A stretch of DNA of 64,000 nucleotides from Candidatus Pelagibacter sp. (lineage in GTDB: Bacteria > Pseudomonadota > Alphaproteobacteria > Pelagibacterales > Pelagibacteraceae). This document shows, in pieces, positions 58,322 through 64,000 of the stretch. The DNA is taken from positions 6,079-70,078 of the forward strand of contig JAOHKR010000004.1 of the NCBI GenBank assembly GCA_028101445.1. The letters run 5' to 3'. The notes beneath the pieces were generated by a model. It saw nothing but the letters and a program-made list of their open reading frames with translations. It had not been told where the DNA came from and searched no databases. A program made the translations under genes and the position numbers. The number at the start of each line of letters is the position of its first letter. Position 1 is the stretch's first letter.

Positions 58322-60504
58322 TAAATTGACCTTTGTACCTCTTCTGCTAAAAAAGATTCAATTACATCTTTTTCTTTAAAATCGATAAAATCTTTAATAC
58401 TTATTCCACATTCTAAACCAGTTCCTACATCTTTGACCTGATTTTTTTCTCTATAAATTGTCAGGATCTCTCCCGTGTAAACAACGGCTCCATCTCTTAT
58501 TATTCTTGCTTTTGATTTACTTTTTATTTCTCCATTTATAACTTTAGATCCAGCAATTTTTCCAGCATTCGATACCGAAAATACTTTTTGAATTTCTGCA
58601 CTTCCTAAAACAGTTTCTTTAATATCTGGTTCTAAAAGGCCTGATAAAGATTTTGAAACATGGTCTAGTGCCTCATAAATTATGTTAAAATATTTTATAT
58701 CTACTTTTTGATCCTCAGCTAACTTTTTTGCTTCTCTATTTGGCTTTACGTTAAAACCTATTAAGATTGCTTTGGATGCTTTGGCTAAAGATACATCTGT
58801 TTCATTAATCATTCCAATGTCAGAAAGGATTATTTTTGCTTCAACTTCTGCATGCTTTATATTATTAATAGCCATTTTTAAAGCTTCACTTGACCCTTGC
58901 ACATCTGATTTAATAATAATATTTAACTCCTCTTTATCTTTAATATCTTCAAATAACGCCGTCTTATCTTTTACTAAAACCTTAGTTTTATCAGAATTTA
59001 ATTGTTTAAATTCTACCATTTTTTTTGCTTCATCTTCATTATTTGTAACCAAAAACTCTGCTCCTGCATAAGCTGAACTATTCATTCCTAAAATTTCAAC
59101 AGGCATTGAAGGAAATGCTTCGTTTATAATTTTTCCGTCATAATTTATCATTGCTCTAATTTTTCCCCAAGTATTTCCACAAATAAAATAATCTCCTCTT
59201 TTAAGTTTACCATTACTTATTAGAATTGTTGATACAGGCCCTTTGCCTTTATCTATTTTTGATTCAATTACTACCCCTGTTGCCTTATCAGAAAAAGACG
59301 CTTTCAAATCTAGTATTTCAGATTGTAATACGATGCTTTCTTTAAGTTTATCTAAATTTAATTTTTTTAGCGCAGAGACTTCAACAAAAAGTGTGTCCCC
59401 ACTTAAATCCTCTGCTATTAATTCATATTGCATCATTTCATTTTTAATTTTACTTATATTTTTTTCGGGTAAGTCACATTTATTTATTGCTACAATAATT
59501 GGTACCTTAGCTGCTTTTGCATGTTTAATTGCTTCAACTGTTTGTGGTTTTATCCCATCATCGGCCGCAACAACCAAAATAACTATATCGGTTATTTTCG
59601 AACCTCTAGCTCGCATTTCTGTAAATGCAGCATGACCTGGCGTATCTATAAAAGTAATTAATTGATTTTTATTAGTTTTTACTTGATATGCCCCAATATG
59701 CTGCGTGATGCCACCATGTTCCCCGGAAACAACATTTGAGTCTCTTAATGCATCTAGTAAAGAGGTTTTACCGTGATCTACGTGACCCATTATAGTAACT
59801 ATTGGTGGTCTTACTTGAATATCTCCTTGTAAATTTTCTTGTTTTTTACCTACTACTAAGTTTGGTTTGTCTTCAAAAATCGGTTTATGACCAAATTCTT
59901 TTACAATATATTCAGCTGTATCTTTATCAATAACGTGGTTGATCGTAGCTACAACCTTCATATTAAACAGAAACTTAATGACATCATTAGATTTCTCGGC
60001 CATTCTGTTAGATAGTTCTTGAATCGTTATTTGCTCTGGTACTTTGACATCTCGTAAAACTTTTTTAAATTCTTTTTTTTCACCATCAGGGTTAATTTTT
60101 CTATCTTTTAGCCTTGCCCTTTTTACTGAAGCCAAGCTCCTTTGTTTAATTTCAATTTCCTCTACATTTAAAGCTCTAGAAACAGTTAATTTGATATCTC
60201 TCTTATCTATAGGACCTTTAAGCTTTAATTTGCTTTTTCCTGTTGGTTTATCATCTTTCTTTATAAAAGCTTTAGTAGCTTGTTGCTCAACGAATTTTCT
60301 AGCAAAAGGTTTTTTTTTAGGATCAGAATTTTTAGTTAAATTTTGATTTTGATTGACTCTATTATTGATTTTGTTTCCTCTAAAAGGTTCTTTTTTTTTT
60401 ACAGAAAAAGACTTTTTTCCAGCAGTACTTATCGATGTTGTATCAATTTTCTTTTTTAGATCAGATGAAATTGTAAGTGTCTTTTTTTTATTTTCTTTTT
60501 CCAT
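58321..60504 (-). CDS. infB: Translation initiation factor IF-2
   Basis: This 727-residue GTPase brings initiator tRNA to the 30S subunit. A basic N-terminal region with low complexity (to about 150) precedes IF2_N (VPEQITIQELSNRMAEKS), the G-domain (G1 GHVDHGKTSLLDAL, G3 DTPGHAAF, G4 NKCDLP) and the C-terminal domains. I chose ATG 60504 (MEKENKKKTL) rather than TTG 60522, since it overlaps nusA in the common 4-11 bp way. It is shorter than E. coli IF-2, as in other streamlined genomes. Confidence 0.95.
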   Translation of the reverse strand: MEKENKKKTLTISSDLKKKIDTTSISTAGKKSFSVKKKEPFRGNKINNRVNQNQNLTKNSDPKKKPFARKFVEQQATKAFIKKDDKPTGKSKLKLKGPIDKRDIKLTVSRALNVEEIEIKQRSLASVKRARLKDRKINPDGEKKEFKKVLRDVKVPEQITIQELSNRMAEKSNDVIKFLFNMKVVATINHVIDKDTAEYIVKEFGHKPIFEDKPNLVVGKKQENLQGDIQVRPPIVTIMGHVDHGKTSLLDALRDSNVVSGEHGGITQHIGAYQVKTNKNQLITFIDTPGHAAFTEMRARGSKITDIVILVVAADDGIKPQTVEAIKHAKAAKVPIIVAINKCDLPEKNISKIKNEMMQYELIAEDLSGDTLFVEVSALKKLNLDKLKESIVLQSEILDLKASFSDKATGVVIESKIDKGKGPVSTILISNGKLKRGDYFICGNTWGKIRAMINYDGKIINEAFPSMPVEILGMNSSAYAGAEFLVTNNEDEAKKMVEFKQLNSDKTKVLVKDKTALFEDIKDKEELNIIIKSDVQGSSEALKMAINNIKHAEVEAKIILSDIGMINETDVSLAKASKAILIGFNVKPNREAKKLAEDQKVDIKYFNIIYEALDHVSKSLSGLLEPDIKETVLGSAEIQKVFSVSNAGKIAGSKVINGEIKSKSKARIIRDGAVVYTGEILTIYREKNQVKDVGTGLECGISIKDFIDFKEKDVIESFLAEEVQRSI

Positions 60505-60508
60505 AACA

Positions 60509-62059
60509 TTACTTGTACGCAATCTCTCTTGCTGACATTATTAATTCATCAGCTTCTTTTCTTGATAAAGAAAATTCTTCTAGATAACCGTCTATCCTAA
60601 TTTTCTTTCCTTTAATCTCATCAAAACCGCCAATCAATTCATCAGATGATAAGTCTGCAAAATCATCTATTTTTTTAATATTTTTTTGTCCCAATATAAC
60701 AAGCATACCTTGAGTCATTCCTTTTAAATTTATTAAACTCTCGTCTACTCCTAATTCTTTAAGTTTAAGAGCTACAGCTTGTTTTTCTTTTATTAAAGTT
60801 TCTTTTGATCTAGTAATTAACTCATTTGCTGTTTCTTCATCAATAGCTTCGATCTTAGCAATATCTTCTGGAGCAGATTGTGAGATATCTTCTATAGTTT
60901 GAAATCCCTCTGAAACTAAAAGTTGTCCTAGTGTTTCATCTACTTCTAAATTTTTGACTAATGTTTCAGTTCTTTCTTTAAATTCACTTTGTCTTCTTTC
61001 TGAGTCTTCTTCATCAGTTAAAATATCTATTTCATAATTTGTAAGCTTAGATGCTAATCTAACGTTTTGCCCTCTTCTACCAATTGCTTTACTTAGATTT
61101 TCTTCTGTTAAAATAATATCAATTCTTTTATTATCTTGATCAATCAATACTCTTTGAATTTCTGCTGGAGACAATGATTCAGAAATTAATGTTGGGAGAT
61201 CTTCTGTCCATTTAATTATATCAATTTTTTCACCATGCAACTCGTTTACAATTGTTTGCACTCGACTACCTCTCATACCAACACAAGCTCCTACTGGATC
61301 TATTGAAGAATCTTGTGAATGCACACATATTTTAGCTCTACTTCCTGGGTCTCTTGCTACAGATTTAATTTCTATGGTACCTTCGTAAATTTCAGGTACT
61401 TCATGAAAAAATAATTTAGCTAGAAATTGTGGATGTGCTCTAGATAAAAATATTTGATGACCCTTCAACTCTTTTTTTACTTCATAACAATATGCTTTTA
61501 CTCTATCTCCAGTTTTTAGAATTTCTCTAGGTATTAATTCGTCTTTTTTTATAACTCCTTCAGCCTTACCAAGATCAACAATTACATTTCCGTATTCTAA
61601 TCTTTTGATAATACCACTTAAAATCTGGCCTTGTTTTTCTATAAAATCCTCATATTGCCTATTTTTTTCAGCTTCTCGTACTCTACTACTAATAACTTGT
61701 TTAGCACTTTGAGCAGCGATTCTTCCAAAATCTATTTGAGGTAATTCTTCAAAGATTTTTTCACCAACTTTTAATTCACTATTTTTAGAATCATATTTTT
61801 TAGCATCACTTAAAGTTATTTCTCTTGCTGGGTCCTCTACTTTTTCAACTATATCCAAAACTTTTTGAATTTTGATATCTCCACTTTCTCTATCAATGAT
61901 AACTTCAATATTATTATCATTTCCAAATTTAATTAATGCTGCTTTCTGGATAGCGCTCTCCATTGTGCCTATTACCAATTCTTTATCAATAGATTTTTCG
62001 TTGGCTACGGCTTCAACGATCCTTAAAAGTTCTTGCTTATCTAAACCTCTATTTAACAT
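60509..62059 (-). CDS. nusA: Transcription factor NusA
   Basis: This 516-residue RNA polymerase-associated factor affects pausing, termination and antitermination. The N-terminal RNAP-binding domain, S1 domain (GQILSGIIKRLEYGNVIVDLG-type segment), KH1 (VGACVGMRGSRVQTIV) and KH2 (RRGQNVRLASKLTNYEIDI) are followed by two helix-hairpin-helix acidic repeats at the C terminus. The start is ATG 62059 with AGGAG 7 nt upstream; the frame extends further but into the hairpin. A terminator-like hairpin with a U-run lies immediately upstream, suggesting self-attenuation. Confidence 0.95.
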   Translation of the reverse strand: MLNRGLDKQELLRIVEAVANEKSIDKELVIGTMESAIQKAALIKFGNDNNIEVIIDRESGDIKIQKVLDIVEKVEDPAREITLSDAKKYDSKNSELKVGEKIFEELPQIDFGRIAAQSAKQVISSRVREAEKNRQYEDFIEKQGQILSGIIKRLEYGNVIVDLGKAEGVIKKDELIPREILKTGDRVKAYCYEVKKELKGHQIFLSRAHPQFLAKLFFHEVPEIYEGTIEIKSVARDPGSRAKICVHSQDSSIDPVGACVGMRGSRVQTIVNELHGEKIDIIKWTEDLPTLISESLSPAEIQRVLIDQDNKRIDIILTEENLSKAIGRRGQNVRLASKLTNYEIDILTDEEDSERRQSEFKERTETLVKNLEVDETLGQLLVSEGFQTIEDISQSAPEDIAKIEAIDEETANELITRSKETLIKEKQAVALKLKELGVDESLINLKGMTQGMLVILGQKNIKKIDDFADLSSDELIGGFDEIKGKKIRIDGYLEEFSLSRKEADELIMSAREIAYK

Positions 62060-62071
62060 TTTATTACTCCT

Positions 62072-62096
62072 AAAAAAAAATGGGCTAGCGCCCATT
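62072..62096 (-). terminator. Terminator-like hairpin abutting the nusA ribosome binding site
   Basis: On the minus strand AATGGGC-GCTA-GCCCATT is a perfect 7 bp stem with a 4 nt loop, followed by a run of T (7, or 9 including the stem end) and then AGGAG and the nusA ATG. The U-run ends where the ribosome binding site begins, so nusA mRNA must read through this element unless a promoter lies inside it. It could end metK transcripts or act as a leader attenuator for nusA. Confidence 0.7.
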
Positions 62097-62121
62097 CTGT
62101 AAATATCAATTATTTATGTAA

Positions 62122-62150
62122 CTTTTAAAAGAAAATTATGGTTTTTTCAA
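62122..62150 (-). promoter_or_regulatory. Candidate promoter upstream of the nusA leader
   Basis: On the minus strand TTGAAA (62145-62150) and TAAAAG (62122-62127) are 17 bp apart, predicting a start near 62115. A transcript from here would include the hairpin at 62072-62096 before nusA. The -10 match is only fair. Confidence 0.35.
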
Positions 62151-62152
62151 GA

Positions 62153-63316
62153 TCACAGTTTAAATAAATCAATTTTATCAGTCTTTTCCCAAGTAAATTC
62201 ACCTTTATTTGTCGGCTTTCTACCAAAGTGACCATATGCTGAGGTTACTTCATATATTGGATTATTTAGTTTTAACATTTCTCTAATACCTCTTGGAGAT
62301 AAATTAAAATTTTCTTCAATAATTTTTTTAATTTTTTCAACTTTTTCTTCATCTCCATTGCCTAATTTAATAAAAATTGACAAAGGTTTAGATACTCCAA
62401 TTGCATATGCCAATTGAATTAAGCACTTGTCTGAAACGCCAGACGCAACAATATTTTTTGCTAAATATCTTGAGGCATATGCTGCAGATCGATCAACTTT
62501 TGTTGGATCTTTTCCAGAAAACGCTCCACCTCCATGGGGTGATGCTCCTCCATAGGTATCAACAATAATTTTTCTTCCTGTTAGTCCAGTGTCTCCATCT
62601 GGTCCTCCAATTATAAATTGACCTGTTGGATTAATATATATTTCTTTAGGGTTTAAGTCTGTAAGTAAATTTTTTGGGATAGATTTTTTTATATATGGAA
62701 GAATTAAATCTCGTACTTTATCTTGATTTAAATCTTTAGAATGCTGGGTAGAAATCACTACTGACGTAACCTTAACTGGTTTATCTTTTTCATAAAGCAT
62801 TGTGACTTGACTTTTTGAGTCCGGCTCTATTCCTTTTAAAATTCCACTTTTTCTATCTGAAGCCATCAATCTTAAAATTTTATGTGAATAATGTATTGGA
62901 GCTGGCATTAATTCTTCTGTTTCGTTACATGCGTAACCAAACATAATTCCTTGATCACCCGCACCTTCATCTTTGTTATCTTTTGAGTCAACACCCATTG
63001 CAATATCTGATGACTGTTCGTGTAAAAGAGTTTCTATATCTGCTGTTTTCCAACTAAATCCATCTTGGTCATAACCTATATCTTTAATGCACTCTCTTAC
63101 TTTTGATATTAGTTCATCTTTATCAATTTTAGGTCCTCTAGTTTCACCCGCTAAAATAACTTTGTTGGTTGTAGTCAAAGTTTCACAAGCTACTCTAGAA
63201 ACTGGATTTTTTGATAAATATGTATCTACAACCATGTCTGAAATTCTGTCACAAACCTTATCAGGGTGTCCCTCTGAAACAGACTCACTTGTAAAAAAAA
63301 ACTTATTATTTTTCAT
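62153..63316 (-). CDS. metK: S-adenosylmethionine synthetase
   Basis: This 387-residue enzyme makes SAM from methionine and ATP, supplying the methyl donors used by cfa, ubiE and others in this window. Signatures are [16 protein letters not shown] at the N terminus, [15 protein letters not shown] and the P-loop-like [19 protein letters not shown]. It overlaps lnt by 11 bp, so no space exists for a separate riboswitch leader directly before it. Confidence 0.97.
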   Translation of the reverse strand: MKNNKFFFTSESVSEGHPDKVCDRISDMVVDTYLSKNPVSRVACETLTTTNKVILAGETRGPKIDKDELISKVRECIKDIGYDQDGFSWKTADIETLLHEQSSDIAMGVDSKDNKDEGAGDQGIMFGYACNETEELMPAPIHYSHKILRLMASDRKSGILKGIEPDSKSQVTMLYEKDKPVKVTSVVISTQHSKDLNQDKVRDLILPYIKKSIPKNLLTDLNPKEIYINPTGQFIIGGPDGDTGLTGRKIIVDTYGGASPHGGGAFSGKDPTKVDRSAAYASRYLAKNIVASGVSDKCLIQLAYAIGVSKPLSIFIKLGNGDEEKVEKIKKIIEENFNLSPRGIREMLKLNNPIYEVTSAYGHFGRKPTNKGEFTWEKTDKIDLFKL

Positions 63317-64000
63317 ATTTTTTATTTCTATAAAACTGAAAGATAAACAGATATGTAGTTAAAAGTGCAAAAAAGATCAAATCATTTTTATTGCTTTTAG
63401 AATTTATCAACGGGACATTAAACTCTATATTTCCAGCTTCATTTCTATTTAGATTTTTTACTTGGACTCCCTTGTTGTCTATTATAGCGCTTATCCCTTT
63501 GTTTGCAGATCTTAAAAAAAAAGTTCCATTTTCAATTGCTCTAAATATTGACTTAGAATAGTGTTGGTCTGGTCCAATAGTGCTGCCAAACCAGGCATCT
63601 TCTGAAATATTTACAATTAAATTAGTATCGTTGTTAGCCTGTTGAATAATGCTTGTAAATATAACTTCATAACAAATTAATGGTAATATATTTAATTGAT
63701 CTATAATAATGTTTTTTTCATCCTTTCCTTTTTTAAAAGATCCATGTCCCTCAGTTATTTTTTTTAACCCAATTTTATTGAATAAATTTTCAAAAGGTAA
63801 AAACTCACCGAAAGGTACAAGTTTTTGTTTATTGTATTGTTGTAATATACTTAATTCATTATCTACTAGTAATAAACTATTATAAAATAAACCAGATTGT
63901 TCATCTAATTTGTTTATTCCTAAAATAATATAATGATTTTTATTAAAATTTTTTTTGATCAAATTTTTAAATATTAAAATTTCATTGTAACTATAACCAC
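63306..64000 (-). CDS. lnt: Apolipoprotein N-acyltransferase (5' truncated)
   Basis: This is the C-terminal part of Lnt, which adds the third acyl chain to lipoproteins at the inner membrane. The nitrilase-like domain is visible, with the catalytic Cys in [12 protein letters not shown] and the conserved Lys-containing [14 protein letters not shown]. The frame continues without a stop to the window edge, so the start lies beyond base 64000. A hydrophobic helix near the C terminus ([17 protein letters not shown]) anchors it. It overlaps metK, as is common in alphaproteobacteria. Confidence 0.88.
   Translation of the reverse strand, partial: GYSYNEILIFKNLIKKNFNKNHYIILGINKLDEQSGLFYNSLLLVDNELSILQQYNKQKLVPFGEFLPFENLFNKIGLKKITEGHGSFKKGKDEKNIIIDQLNILPLICYEVIFTSIIQQANNDTNLIVNISEDAWFGSTIGPDQHYSKSIFRAIENGTFFLRSANKGISAIIDNKGVQVKNLNRNEAGNIEFNVPLINSKSNKNDLIFFALLTTYLFIFQFYRNKKYEK

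Noticed and set aside
59243..59635. 130-codon open frame antisense to infB
   Set aside because: It lies inside the highly conserved G-domain of infB and has no start signal or protein family features.
62060..64000. SAM riboswitch before metK
   Set aside because: metK overlaps lnt by 11 bp, so no leader exists there, and no conserved SAM riboswitch sequence is recognisable.

Overview
The window is about 64 kb of very AT-rich (roughly 30% GC by eye), tightly packed bacterial chromosome. Gene content and order point to a streamlined marine alphaproteobacterium, most likely SAR11 (Candidatus Pelagibacter) or a close relative. The alphaproteobacterial markers are the RegB/RegA redox pair, ChvG/ChvI beside ahcY, an Irr-type Fur regulator beside fabA-fabB-fabI, a GCS2-type gshA, and an lnt-metK-nusA-infB-rbfA-rpsO-pnp array. 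Intergenic space is minimal: the largest gap is about 210 bp, and many convergent genes overlap tail to tail. I see no rRNA, tRNA, CRISPR array, insertion sequence, prophage or plasmid feature. The first gene (NAPE-PLD-like hydrolase) and the last (lnt) are cut by the window edges.

Layout. 1-5.5 kb: metallo-hydrolase, an unrecognised Lys-rich coiled-coil protein, cyclopropane fatty acid synthase, a DapA/NAL-type aldolase, a family 9 glycosyltransferase and a membrane J-protein. 5.5-14 kb: oligopeptidase B, glutathione synthesis (gshA-gshB), a purine permease with a possibly structured 5' leader, a purine phosphoribosyltransferase, a DUF1330 protein, an AlkA-like glycosylase and an EamA transporter. 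14-21.4 kb: msrA, sseA, an RND pump with its adaptor, small envelope proteins and gpmA. 21.4-30 kb, minus strand: polA, chvI-chvG, ahcY, tsaE, amgK and murU, linking envelope sensing, SAH recycling and cell-wall sugar recycling. 30-36.5 kb: an orphan ABC ATPase, bioY, and the RegA and RegB genes flanking a three-gene polyamine cluster on the other strand (decarboxylase, deoxyhypusine-synthase-like enzyme, agmatinase-family enzyme). 36.5-42.6 kb: gyrB, dnaN, dnaA, rpsT and mutM on the minus strand. 42.6-47.8 kb: ubiE, ubiB, coaBC, dut, a ThiF/MoeB-like enzyme and an SH3 protein. 47.8-54 kb: katG and irr, divergent from fabA-fabB-fabI, with two matching operator-like palindromes. 54-64 kb: a DUF2334 deacetylase-like gene, a GNAT gene, then the translation/RNA array pnp to lnt.

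Regulation visible in the sequence. A near-consensus promoter in front of katG is overlapped by a palindrome that recurs in the irr/fabA intergenic region, which suggests Irr autoregulation and control of the haem enzyme KatG. nusA has a terminator-like hairpin immediately before its ribosome binding site, consistent with attenuation. The purine permease has a leader with a long-range helix and a perfect hairpin abutting the ribosome binding site. A convergent permease/phosphoribosyltransferase pair carries the only GC-rich terminator between convergent genes in the window.

The most interesting points are the permease leader RNA, the Irr-box pair, the nusA leader hairpin, the deoxyhypusine-synthase-like polyamine cluster, the Lys-rich unknown protein, and several classic gene clusters that have lost internal members.
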